A DNA stretch of 20,121 nt. Origin: a virus. Of the stretch, positions 6,026 through 13,265 are shown piece after piece. The translations under genes were made by a program, and so were the position numbers. The notes under the pieces are model-generated. The model had not been told where the DNA came from. It did not search any database and saw only the letters and a program-made list of their open reading frames with translations. How positions within the stretch are numbered: the first letter of the stretch is position 1; each line of letters starts with the position of its first letter. The stretch spans positions 1-20,121 of the IMG/VR virus record IMGVR_UViG_3300048924_000012. The stretch is one strand, 5' to 3'.

Positions 6026-7503
6026 CGCTTGCCCGTTGCTTTGAGATCGATCGGCTCGACCCCGTTGATGAAGGTCCACACCGTCCCGGTGGGGATCCGG
6101 CATTTCAGCCGGCTATAGCGCGTGTCCAGCAGCATGTTGCAGATGCCGGTCGTTGGGTTCACAAGGCTCTCCGTGCCGGCCGAGACCGCCGCTTGCAGGT
6201 TCTCTCGCCGTGAGGCCGAACCGTAGACCGCAGGCGCGTCCGAGACTGGCCGAAATCCGACCTTGAGCTTGATGCGCTGCCCGTCGGTGCCCTGCTCAGA
6301 CGTTTCAAGCGTAGCCTCCAGGTTCGGGCCGCGGAAGAAGCTGGCAAGGTGGCCGGTATCGAAGGCGGCGAGCTCCGGCACGATCACAGTGGACAGGCTG
6401 TCGAACGACTGCGCTATCGCGTCCATGTTTGACCCAAGCAATGCGTCGAGGCCTTCCAGCGTCACGCCCGGCTGCGCCATCTTGAACAGGAATTCGCCGG
6501 AGAAGCGCAGCGGCGTGAACTTGTCGAGCACCGGATCGTAAACCAAGCCCTTGTCGAACTGGTTCGGCAAACCGTTGATGGATCGGTAGACCCACAGCAC
6601 GCGCAAGGAGCGCGGGTCTGCTGCGCCAATGAACAACTGCGGCTGTGTGGCGTCGAGGTCGGCGAAGAAGGTCCTGTCAACGCGCTCACGGCCGATCGGA
6701 ACCGGAGCGCTGCCGGGATCGATGCGCTGGAAGCCCTTCAGCGAAAAGAAGAACACAGAAGCGCCAGAACGGATCAGGCTGAGAGGCCCATAGATGCCGA
6801 GCCCATCGGCGATCTTCTCGATCTGGAACACCCGGGGATCACCCGGCAGATAGGTCATGCGCCGGATAGCGGTGTCCTGGAAGATCACTCCAGATTCGCC
6901 GCCGGCGATGCCTCGGGTAATGCCGCCGTCGGGGAGGTCCTGAGAATCGCTCGAGTTGATGCCGGCCGTCCATGAATTGGCGCCGTTCACGTCGTTGAGG
7001 CCCGACCACTGCACGCGGTTTGGATTGCTAAGCAAGCCGGTGAGCACCATAAATCGGCCGACGACATCGACATACCGCGCTTGGGGGGGGCTGCCGGCAA
7101 GGTTGGCAAAGGCGCTTGAGCTCGAGATATCGAACACCTGCGGCACCACGGAGGCTTGGCAGGCCACAACCAGATTGTTGTACTGAGCGAACGACCACTG
7201 ATCTGACGACGGCACGCTCAAATAAGGACCGCCCCCGAGAGACACCTTCGACCATGCAAACGTCGTGTTATTCAGCAGATAGAGATCAGTTGCGGTGGCG
7301 GCAAACGCCACAATGCTCCCGTCGGTTTTATATGCAGCGAACGCGCCGCGGCATTGGGCGCCAAGGGATTGCGATATCGCGGCCAAGCTTGGAAACGGAC
7401 CATAGCCGTCGCCGCGCGGAACCACGTTGAGGACGCCCTGTCCTGACTGCGCCTCGTAGTCCGAGAGGTCCGGCTTGTATTCTCCGAAGGGAATGAGCGG
7501 CAT
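6022..7503 (-). CDS. Nozzle / gp10-like packaged-DNA stabilisation protein (493 aa)
   Basis: The protein is rich in short beta strands, as expected for the beta-propeller nozzle or P22 gp10-like proteins that close the tail channel and hold packaged DNA. Recognisable parts are MPLIPFGEYKPDLSD, then QWSFAQYNNLVVACQ and VQWSGLNDVNGANSW, and the block GGESGVIFQDTAIRRMTYLP followed by GPLSLIRSGASVFFFSLKGF. P22 gp10 is 472 aa, so the size is close. It is coupled to the adaptor gene by TGATG at 7501-7505, the expected order for portal-adaptor-nozzle tails. A run of eight identical bases lies inside the gene at 7083-7090 (codons Ser-Pro-Pro-Gln, near residue 139). Confidence 0.85.
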   Translation of the reverse strand: MPLIPFGEYKPDLSDYEAQSGQGVLNVVPRGDGYGPFPSLAAISQSLGAQCRGAFAAYKTDGSIVAFAATATDLYLLNNTTFAWSKVSLGGGPYLSVPSSDQWSFAQYNNLVVACQASVVPQVFDISSSSAFANLAGSPPQARYVDVVGRFMVLTGLLSNPNRVQWSGLNDVNGANSWTAGINSSDSQDLPDGGITRGIAGGESGVIFQDTAIRRMTYLPGDPRVFQIEKIADGLGIYGPLSLIRSGASVFFFSLKGFQRIDPGSAPVPIGRERVDRTFFADLDATQPQLFIGAADPRSLRVLWVYRSINGLPNQFDKGLVYDPVLDKFTPLRFSGEFLFKMAQPGVTLEGLDALLGSNMDAIAQSFDSLSTVIVPELAAFDTGHLASFFRGPNLEATLETSEQGTDGQRIKLKVGFRPVSDAPAVYGSASRRENLQAAVSAGTESLVNPTTGICNMLLDTRYSRLKCRIPTGTVWTFINGVEPIDLKATGKR

Positions 7504-8132
7504 CAGAAGCTCGTCGGGCGGATGCGCCCGGTAGCGGCCCTTGCGCTCGTCTTGTAGTCGAGGCGGTCCTTATGGGCCTGCACCTGGGCCGACATGCGCT
7601 GCGCGCCGTCGTTATCCTCCAGCACGTTCGAATAGAGCAGAAGCTTGGCGTGGCAGCGGATCAGCTGCTCGGCGTCATTGGTCCACGCGTTGGTGTCTTC
7701 GTCGGCCGAAAGCTCGGTGAGCTTGTAGTGCATGTGCGGCCGCATCGTGTAGACCGCGGCCGGCGTCGGCCAAAGCAGGATCTGCGAGTCCACATAGGTA
7801 TAGGCGCACGGGCGCCCGTTTCCGGTCACCGTGCTTTGCAGCCACTCGAACTCGTCGGCCTCGTATTTCTCCAGCTCGGAAGGCCGGCCGCCCTCGAACA
7901 GAAACAGCGTGTCGAGGCTGATCAGGTCGGGAATTTGCGCCAGATCATCGCCACCATAAGCGATCTGCCCGATCACGGTGGGGAAAGTGAACGATCGCGT
8001 GACGTTGAAGTAGAACCGGGAAGTCTCGTAATGCCTAACGGCGTCGAGAATTGCGCTTTTTACCTGACTTGTCAGGTCGGTTCGCGTGAGGTCCGTTGCG
8101 ATCGCGGTCTGAAGGTCGAGATACGTTCCCAT
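7503..8132 (-). CDS. Head-tail adaptor protein (209 aa)
   Basis: The N-terminal helices (MGTYLDLQTAIATDLTR, then VKSAILDAVRHYETSRFYFN) and the strand FTFPTVIGQ are typical of SU10-type adaptors. So are the central PDLISLDTLFLF and YEADEFEWL segments, a beta portion (CAYTYVDSQILLWPTP) and a C-terminal helical part (EQLIRCHAKLLLYSN). In these phages adaptors form the ring between portal and nozzle. The gene's position immediately before the nozzle gene, with which it overlaps by TGATG, agrees. A GGTGG lies about 4 nt before the ATG. P22 gp4 plays the comparable role; sequence here resembles the SU10-like type more, by recollection. Confidence 0.8.
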   Translation of the reverse strand: MGTYLDLQTAIATDLTRTDLTSQVKSAILDAVRHYETSRFYFNVTRSFTFPTVIGQIAYGGDDLAQIPDLISLDTLFLFEGGRPSELEKYEADEFEWLQSTVTGNGRPCAYTYVDSQILLWPTPAAVYTMRPHMHYKLTELSADEDTNAWTNDAEQLIRCHAKLLLYSNVLEDNDGAQRMSAQVQAHKDRLDYKTSARAATGRIRPTSF

Positions 8133-8238
8133 CGTCCACCATCACGGCCGGAGGCGCACGCGGCGCCGGGATAGCCAAGCGCGGCGCTTGCTCCTCAAGA
8201 ACAACCGCCGCGCCCGCGTAGTGCAGCCAGATATCCAA
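8035..8238 (-). CDS. Possible small ORF with TTG start ahead of the adaptor gene
   Basis: A TTG at 8238 follows the previous stop by 6 nt, with AAGG in the stop region as a plausible ribosome site, and opens 67 codons. The first 36 codons (MDIWLHYAGAAVVLEEQAPR, then LAIPAPRAPPAVMVDDG) look protein-like and show GC-rich third positions. The remainder, overlapping the adaptor gene from 8132 down, is Arg/Asp-rich and shadow-like. It accounts for most of the otherwise empty 112-nt space between decoration and adaptor genes. No family is recognised; it may be a short genuine protein or a remnant. Confidence 0.4.
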   Translation of the reverse strand: MDIWLHYAGAAVVLEEQAPRLAIPAPRAPPAVMVDDGNVSRPSDRDRNGPHANRPDKSGKKRNSRRR

Positions 8239-8244
8239 CGGGCC

Positions 8245-8664
8245 TTACAGGTCGTTGTTCGGGATGTACTTGATGACCACGACGGCCACGCCGGCGCTCG
8301 CCACCGTGCCGGTCTGGGTATAGAGCGCGAACACCTGGGCGTCGGCGGCCAAGGGGCCGAGCGCAAGGCCGGTCGGCGCGAGGTTCGCCTTCAATCCGGG
8401 CGTGCCCGCGACGGCCTGTGCCGTGGTGACGATGTTGGTGTAGGTGGACGCCTCGGTGCCGATCGACAGCACGTTGGTGGTGCCTGCGTTGAACGCGGTC
8501 GTCACCACCACGTCGGTGCCGATGATCACTGCGCCCTTCGGCAGGTACTGCTTGCCGTTCCCGGTCGCAATGCCTGCGTCGTTGTAGTTCACCGTGAAGC
8601 GCAGATAGTGCACCTGCTGTTCGGCGGATTGGCGAGCAGTCGTCGCCGCGGTTCCGGTAGCCAT
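8245..8664 (-). CDS. Capsid decoration/stabilisation protein candidate (139 aa)
   Basis: The protein is Ala/Thr/Val-rich with alternating strands: QVHYLRFTVNYNDAG, KQYLPKGAVIIGTDVVVTTA, TTNVLSIGTEASTYTN, and AGVAVVVIKYIPNNDL at the end. It looks like an all-beta domain without enzymatic motifs. It lies directly after the major capsid gene and has a good Shine-Dalgarno (AAAGGCGA) that overlaps a 10-bp palindrome, CTTTCGAAAG, at 8674-8683. Small beta proteins in this place are usually head decoration or fibre-base proteins. That role is inferred from position and fold impression, not from a recognised family. Confidence 0.7.
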   Translation of the reverse strand: MATGTAATTARQSAEQQVHYLRFTVNYNDAGIATGNGKQYLPKGAVIIGTDVVVTTAFNAGTTNVLSIGTEASTYTNIVTTAQAVAGTPGLKANLAPTGLALGPLAADAQVFALYTQTGTVASAGVAVVVIKYIPNNDL

Positions 8665-8707
8665 GTCGTTCGCCTTTCGAAAGAGGTTGCGGGATCAGCA
8701 GTCGCGC

Positions 8708-9772
8708 TTAGTGCGCGACCGCATAGGTGGTGGCGACGATCGTTCCGAAGTCCTGGGAGTTGAAGACGCTCTTCTTCATGCCCCAGACGGTCTGCGCGGA
8801 GACGCCGAGCTCGCGCTCGTAATCGAACAGCTCCTCAATCCACTTGAAGTGGGAGCCGTTGGAGAACTCCTTGCCGAAGCCGATCGCGGCCGCCTGAGCA
8901 CCGCAGAACACGGCGCGACGGGTGTTGGCCTGGGCGGCGCCGGCGTTGGAGATGCCGACGGGCAGGCGATTCCACTTGTGCAGAACGACGCCATTGTACT
9001 CGCCGAGCGCGCCGGTATAGATCGGCGACTTCGAACCAGCGCCGCCGGCGAGAGCCGACTTCTGGATGTCGAGCCATTGGCCGGCCGAGGTCGAAATCCG
9101 CATGTCCGTGACCTGGTAGTCGTGCAGGAACATGACGAACTTCTTCTCGCCGCCGACCATGATGGGCCGGATCAGCGGAGACGCCACGTTCGCGCGTTCC
9201 ACCAGGGCGTCAATGATCTGAAGGTTCATCGTCTTGGTGGAATCGCCGTTCACCGTGGCATCGTCCGTGCCGGTCGGGCGGTAGATGCGGGTCGGCGCGG
9301 TGATGGCGTTGTTGCCGGTGTACCGGGGATCCGTCACCAGCGTATTGCCGGCCAGATGGTTCGCCATCGTGGTATCGAAGCGGTTGGAGAACCAGTCGCC
9401 GAGACCGTCCTTGGCCTCGCTGCGGAGGTTGAAGGGCACGCGCTGGGCGTCGATCGTCTGCTTGTTGCGGACGCGCGCGGCGTGGGCCAGCTCGCCGATG
9501 GTCAGGCTGTCCGAGTAGGTAGAGAGTGCCTCTTCGTTGCCCTGAAGCACCTGGCCTTCGGTAACACCGTCGCCGGTCATCTGCACGCGCAGGCCGATGG
9601 TGATCTTGTCGCCGGCGTTCTGGGACAGCTCGGTCTTGACCTGGATCATGTTCGAGGAACCCTCGCCCATGAACTTGCCGAAGTAGGTCGTCTTGAGGGC
9701 TTCGACGTTGAGCTTCTTGGCCCAAAGCTTGTTGGAAAGGACGTCATTGACGCCATAAGTCGTCGTCGACAT
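8708..9772 (-). CDS. Major capsid protein, N4-gp56 family
   Basis: The sequence has the family signature in order: TYGVNDVLSNKLWAKKLNVE (5-24), FGKFMGEGSSNMIQVKTELS (31-50), GDKITIGLRVQMTGDGV, GNEEALSTYSDSLTIGEL, and DAQRVPFNLRSEAKDGLGDW. Further on are KFVMFLHDYQVTDMR and a C-terminal region with KEFSNGSHFKWIEELFDYER and GMKKSVFNSQDFG. N4-gp56-type coat proteins adopt the HK97 fold and build the icosahedral head. The 354-aa length is usual for the family. The scaffold gene upstream fits. The 178-nt leader and GGAG upstream of the ATG may allow expression separate from the coupled genes, as expected for the most abundant virion protein. Confidence 0.93.
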   Translation of the reverse strand: MSTTTYGVNDVLSNKLWAKKLNVEALKTTYFGKFMGEGSSNMIQVKTELSQNAGDKITIGLRVQMTGDGVTEGQVLQGNEEALSTYSDSLTIGELAHAARVRNKQTIDAQRVPFNLRSEAKDGLGDWFSNRFDTTMANHLAGNTLVTDPRYTGNNAITAPTRIYRPTGTDDATVNGDSTKTMNLQIIDALVERANVASPLIRPIMVGGEKKFVMFLHDYQVTDMRISTSAGQWLDIQKSALAGGAGSKSPIYTGALGEYNGVVLHKWNRLPVGISNAGAAQANTRRAVFCGAQAAAIGFGKEFSNGSHFKWIEELFDYERELGVSAQTVWGMKKSVFNSQDFGTIVATTYAVAH

Positions 9773-9950
9773 TTTTCATGTCTCCGCAAGAGGAAAACTG
9801 GGTGCTGTGGGTTGACCGCGAGCCGCCGCGATCGAGCGCAACACCGGAATTTTCCGTCTTCGGTGGAGACGAGCGCCGTGACGGGGCGCCAAACGAAAAC
9901 GGGATCAAGGCTCCCGCGGGCCTTACGCTTCACTCACCAGGTCGGCGACA
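9773..9950 (-). promoter_or_regulatory. Capsid gene leader with GC hairpin; possible internal control site
   Basis: This 178-nt space is the largest on the structural strand and has no convincing ORF; the overlapping frame 9646-9933 is Arg/Ser-rich and shadow-like. Leftward, AAGGC (9924-9920) pairs with GCCTT (9911-9907) around a GC loop, followed by a T-rich run GTTTTCGTTT. It could be a weak terminator or processing site that isolates capsid expression from the scaffold. I could not find a convincing -35/-10 pair by eye. Confidence 0.35.
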
Positions 9951-10889
9951 TCAGCCGCCGAAAAGTCTGCGAGCCTTGGCCGGATTCTTGTTGGTCCATG
10001 CCTCGAACTCGTCTGCCGGCATGGCGATCAGCGCCTCTGCCGTCATCTCGGGATCGCCTGAGCTGCCGCCTGCGTTGGACAGGCTCTTGTTGGCCGCCTG
10101 CCCGCGCTCTATGGTCTCAAGCTTCTCAGCTGCCTTGCCCTTATTGGGATCGGCGACTTCCTTCTTATAGCCCCGCTGATTTGCCAGATTGTAAAGCATC
10201 TCGGCCGGGCTCTTGCCCTTCTCGAATGCCATCTGCGCAATCGCGAACTCGTCGGCGATGAGCGCCTGATGCAAAGCCTCCGGCGTGTCATAGCCGATGG
10301 CCTTCAATTCAGCCGCTCGCGAGTTGAGGATGAAATTGTAGGCTGCCTTGAAATCGGGCGTGTCGGCCTCGAAGTCGTCACAAGCCTTGCGATACTTGTC
10401 CACAAATGTTTTTTGTTCAGTCGCGGCCTTCTCGGAATCGGCCTTGGCCTTTTCGGCGTCGTCGATGCGCTTCTGCATCTGCGCGAGCGTCTCGCCGACG
10501 TGCTTCACCGCGCCGAAGATGTCTTCTTCCGGGTTCGGCGGGCCGGCCGGCGCCGCGGGCTCGGCCTCGCCTGCGAATTTCAGCCGATCGATGATCGCGA
10601 ACTTGCCCTTGAACTCGGCGATCTGTTTTTCGTAGTCGGTGAGCTTGCCCGCAAGCTCCTTGCGGGCCTTCTTCTCTTCCAGGAAGGTCGCGAGCGGGAC
10701 GTGATCGTTCTTGGGGGTGTCGCCGGGCTTCGCTTCGCCGCTGGCAGGCTTGGCCTCGCTGCTTTCACCGGTGCCGGGATCAGCGCCGCCTTCGGCCGGG
10801 ATGGACTTCTCGCCGCCGCTGGAGAAAAACGCCTCTTCGTCTGCCGAGAGCTGCGGGGTGCCGCCGGCGTCAATGACCTCAGGATCCAT
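9951..10889 (-). CDS. Scaffold protein (312 aa)
   Basis: The protein begins MDPEVIDAGGTPQLSADEEA and has an acidic, Gly/Glu/Pro-rich N-terminus (to about 68). Charged helical segments follow, including ATFLEEKKARKELAGKLTDY (68-87) and TLAQMQKRIDDAEKAKADSE, and a basic helical tail ends in NPAKARRLFGG. Acidic N-terminus, coiled-coil middle and positively charged C-terminal helix are the classic build of phage scaffolds, which bind coat protein through the basic tail. Its place directly before the major capsid gene supports this. There are no cysteines apart from one in KYRKACDDF. A GAAGG ribosome site precedes the ATG. Confidence 0.85.
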   Translation of the reverse strand: MDPEVIDAGGTPQLSADEEAFFSSGGEKSIPAEGGADPGTGESSEAKPASGEAKPGDTPKNDHVPLATFLEEKKARKELAGKLTDYEKQIAEFKGKFAIIDRLKFAGEAEPAAPAGPPNPEEDIFGAVKHVGETLAQMQKRIDDAEKAKADSEKAATEQKTFVDKYRKACDDFEADTPDFKAAYNFILNSRAAELKAIGYDTPEALHQALIADEFAIAQMAFEKGKSPAEMLYNLANQRGYKKEVADPNKGKAAEKLETIERGQAANKSLSNAGGSSGDPEMTAEALIAMPADEFEAWTNKNPAKARRLFGG

Positions 10890-10988
10890 AATCGTGCCTT
10901 CTACCGAAACTGTCGGCCCAGAGAACGCGGAGACCGCCGCGCGCGGGAATCCGGCTTCGCACCGGAAGGAGCCTCTGGTTAAACCGGC
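10890..10988 (-). other. 99-nt leader of the scaffold gene
   Basis: No ORF fits this gap. Read leftward it holds a short hairpin, TCCGG and CCGGA around a 7-nt loop, and a GAAGG Shine-Dalgarno before the scaffold ATG. I see no clear promoter. Together with the capsid and decoration leaders it breaks the otherwise continuous coupling of genes. Confidence 0.3.
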
Positions 10989-11636
10989 TCAGCAAGCGAG
11001 AAGTAAAAGTGCCTCTTCTTCGCGGCGACGACGCGCAGTGGCGGTCTGGGCAGCCTGCGCCTGCTGTTGGGCATCAGCGGGAGGCGTTGCCGCGGCGGGC
11101 ACAGGCGACGCGCTAGGCATGGCCCGCAGGGGCGCAAAGCGCGGCACGGTGCGCCGATCGACCGGCCCCGGAACTTTGCGCGTGATCGCGTTGAGCTTCT
11201 TCTGGCGCTCGATCTCCTCGAGCAAATGACCGATGCCACCGAGGTTCAAATCGTAGTCGTCGCCGGTCCTGACCAGATTGGATGGAATTCCGGTAACATT
11301 GAATGCCCCTGGCCCATCAGCGAAAAGGATCGCCTCATTCGCCGACCCGCCTATGGCACCGAATGCGCCAGTCGATGCCAGCTCTGTGAGCCTAAACGTC
11401 GCGGTTTGGCCGTTAAAGACAAAGCTTGCCGCCGAGGCCGGCTCTGTCAGCCTCAAAACGCTCCCGACACCAGAAACCGCGAATGCAGCCGTGGCACTCC
11501 CACTCAGTACCTTGAACGTCGCAGCAACGCCCGCAACGGCAAAGGCGCCGGCCGCAGCCGACAATACAACGCCCTGATCTCCCTGGATCTGTCCGAGCGC
11601 AAGTCTACCGATTGCGTTGAAGCCAAGAAGCGACAT
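10989..11636 (-). CDS. Phage protein with five 20-residue beta repeats (215 aa)
   Basis: MSLLGFNAIGRLALGQIQGD leads into five consecutive repeats whose starts fall exactly 20 residues apart: AFAVAG (31), AFAVSG (51), SFVFNG (71), AFGAIG (91) and AFNVTG (111). Each is followed by a hydrophobic strand such as TFKVLSG or TFRLTELA. Phe at the second and Gly at the sixth place are invariant. Repeats of this G-A-F-x-x-x-G type occur in proteins near head and tail genes of alphaproteobacterial phages, as far as I recall, and probably form a stacked beta structure. After about residue 135 the sequence turns helical (HLLEEIERQKKLNAITRKV) and then Pro/Ala/Gln-rich, ending RRRREEEALLLLAC. Role unknown; a virion-surface or fibre-associated protein is likely. 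Confidence 0.7.
   Translation of the reverse strand: MSLLGFNAIGRLALGQIQGDQGVVLSAAAGAFAVAGVAATFKVLSGSATAAFAVSGVGSVLRLTEPASAASFVFNGQTATFRLTELASTGAFGAIGGSANEAILFADGPGAFNVTGIPSNLVRTGDDYDLNLGGIGHLLEEIERQKKLNAITRKVPGPVDRRTVPRFAPLRAMPSASPVPAAATPPADAQQQAQAAQTATARRRREEEALLLLAC
11247..11546 (-). repeat. Five tandem 60-nt (20-codon) units inside the repeat protein
   Basis: The five protein repeats occupy codons 31-130 and so form five 60-nt units. The DNA copies have diverged considerably, but the phase of the Phe and Gly codons is exact. This suggests old duplication followed by selection for the beta pattern. Confidence 0.65.
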
Positions 11637-11647
11637 CGTCTAAGCCT

Positions 11648-12832
11648 TCAGGAGTTCACGGCCTTGATAACGGCGAACTGAATGACAACAGCGTCTGTCA
11701 ACGTTCCACCGGTGTTGTTTCTTACGTCAATGGTCGCCGAACCGGCCGCTGCCCTGGCGTTGAAAACATATGACCCGAATGCCCCAGTGGAGATGTGGTT
11801 CAAAATTAAAACATCGGTGCCCGCAATCGTCGAATTTGTCAGGACAAACGATGCGACCGCACCGGACGCAAGCGCCGCAGCGTTCATCGTGATCGCACCG
11901 CAGAGCGCATTCAAGGTGACGCCCGTTGTCTTATTCGTGAGCTGAGTAACCGTTCCGCCGGCACCCGTCGCATATCCGACTCCACCGGAGGCACCATTCG
12001 ATTTGATGCTTGCGGTTGCCAGAATTGCGCCGGCACCCGGATCGGTGGTAGTCCCAACCATGACGCCTGCACCCACTGAGGCAGCGCGAGCAACCGACGC
12101 TGTGCCGGTCGGCGTGGCGTAAAGGTCAAGCCTCGCGCCTGCTGCGGCCGTGGTATAGTTTTCGGTCGCCGTCATGATGAAGCCAGCGCCGGCAGTGCTC
12201 ACATAGTCAGAGCTTACAGAAGTCGCATACCCATAGGCAAAATTGGCTCCGATAAAATCGCCGGATTGCACGGCCGCAGGCGATGCAGCTGTACCGCGCG
12301 TTTTCATGTAGCGCACGGTCGGCTGGGCAAATCCGTTGCTGTTATTAAACGACTGCAAAATAATGTCGGAACCTACGGTATCCGCATTCGCACCGTTAAA
12401 AATTGCAGCGGCAGCAAACGATCCCGCAGAAGGCAGGGCCGACGTATTTTTGCTGATAGTTATGATATCGGTGAAAGTGTTTGCTTTTGTGAGCGAAGGC
12501 AAATCCTCAGCCAAGGCAACGATCGCAACTTGCGGCGTCGTGCTGAAGCTAATCTTCGAGCCCGCTCCGCTCTGGCCGGCTCCGGTACCGGTCCCAGACG
12601 AATTGTAGAGCACCGTTGTGCGCGCAAGCACGCCGGTCCCGGTGTTGTATGTCCCCTGGCCCAGCTCCCATTGCGTCAAATCCGAGCTCTCGGCCCGATA
12701 TTTGTAGGTCCCGCCGTTCACGATCCCGGCCGATGCCGGGCTCTGATAGCCGGTTACGGCGGAAGAATAGGTCCAGTCCGCCGTTCCGCCAGCGGTAGGG
12801 GTGAAGCGACACACATTGATGAAAGCAGTCAT
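11648..12832 (-). CDS. Tail fibre/spike-type protein (394 aa)
   Basis: The first 110 residues match a domain common at the head of phage tail proteins: TPTAGGTADWTYSSAVTGYQ (11-30), then YKYRAESSDLTQWELGQGTY (43-62), RTTVLYNSSG, and QVAIVALAEDL (101-111). The rest is Ala/Thr/Gly/Ser-rich and beta-like, with GANFAYGYATSVSSDYVSTA and a C-terminal DAVVIQFAVIKAVNS. The layout suggests an N-terminal virion-attachment domain and a beta-structured shaft or receptor-binding body. Compared with its neighbours the gene looks poorer in GC, which is common for host-range genes exchanged between phages. The ATG at 12832 follows the preceding stop by one base. Confidence 0.75.
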   Translation of the reverse strand: MTAFINVCRFTPTAGGTADWTYSSAVTGYQSPASAGIVNGGTYKYRAESSDLTQWELGQGTYNTGTGVLARTTVLYNSSGTGTGAGQSGAGSKISFSTTPQVAIVALAEDLPSLTKANTFTDIITISKNTSALPSAGSFAAAAIFNGANADTVGSDIILQSFNNSNGFAQPTVRYMKTRGTAASPAAVQSGDFIGANFAYGYATSVSSDYVSTAGAGFIMTATENYTTAAAGARLDLYATPTGTASVARAASVGAGVMVGTTTDPGAGAILATASIKSNGASGGVGYATGAGGTVTQLTNKTTGVTLNALCGAITMNAAALASGAVASFVLTNSTIAGTDVLILNHISTGAFGSYVFNARAAAGSATIDVRNNTGGTLTDAVVIQFAVIKAVNS

Positions 12833-12833
12833 G

Positions 12834-13265
12834 TCAGGTGATCGTCAGGATGCCGTTGGTTTGATCGAGATCAACGGTGAAAGTGTTGCCATTCGTGAGC
12901 GTGACCGCGGCGCCATAGTCCCACCAGCCGATCAGAGGCTGCGTGCCATTGGTGTTGTAGAGCACCGCATATTGAAACGGCCCGATCGAGCCCCCCGACG
13001 CCGTCCACTGCGGATCCGTGCCGCCTACGAACTTGAACGTGCCAGAGGCCTGCGATCCCGTAATCGTGCCGACCGAGATGCCGCCAGCGGTATAGCCGTT
13101 GGCCGTCGATAGATCTGCCGGCGTATTGTAGACCGTATTCGTCGCCGCGTTCGGCGCGGTGTTGGTCAGGTAGATCTTGTAGACGTGCGCTGTGCCCGTC
13201 TGCATCTGATGCTTCGCGCTCGCAACATCGAGCACGAAGCACTGAAACTTGTTGAATATGGCCAT
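12834..13265 (-). CDS. Small beta-rich phage protein (143 aa), probable structural
   Basis: MAIFNKFQCFVLDVASAKHQ is followed by KIYLTNTAPNAATNTVYNTP, GYTAGGISVGTITGSQASG, and QYAVLYNTNGTQPLIGWWDY. The beginning, the L-T-N-T-A-P-x-A-x-T-N motif, the G-Y-T-A-G-G turn and the W-x-D-Y-G segment belong to a phage protein type I recall as common and unassigned, next to tail genes. It reads as an all-beta fold. The ATG abuts the portal stop exactly and its own stop lies one base before the tail-fibre gene, so the three are tightly coupled. Possibly a fibre-associated or head-completion protein. Confidence 0.7.
   Translation of the reverse strand: MAIFNKFQCFVLDVASAKHQMQTGTAHVYKIYLTNTAPNAATNTVYNTPADLSTANGYTAGGISVGTITGSQASGTFKFVGGTDPQWTASGGSIGPFQYAVLYNTNGTQPLIGWWDYGAAVTLTNGNTFTVDLDQTNGILTIT

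Noticed and set aside
9646-9933. A minus-strand ORF filling the gap before the capsid gene
   Set aside because: Arg/Ser/Pro-rich, no good ribosome site, and more than a third of it overlaps the capsid gene in another frame.
8663-10261. A 532-codon plus-strand open frame opposite the capsid and scaffold genes
   Set aside because: It is antisense to two well-recognised structural genes, is rich in Arg/Gly/Asp/His/Leu as GC-rich shadow frames are, and shows no recognisable motif.
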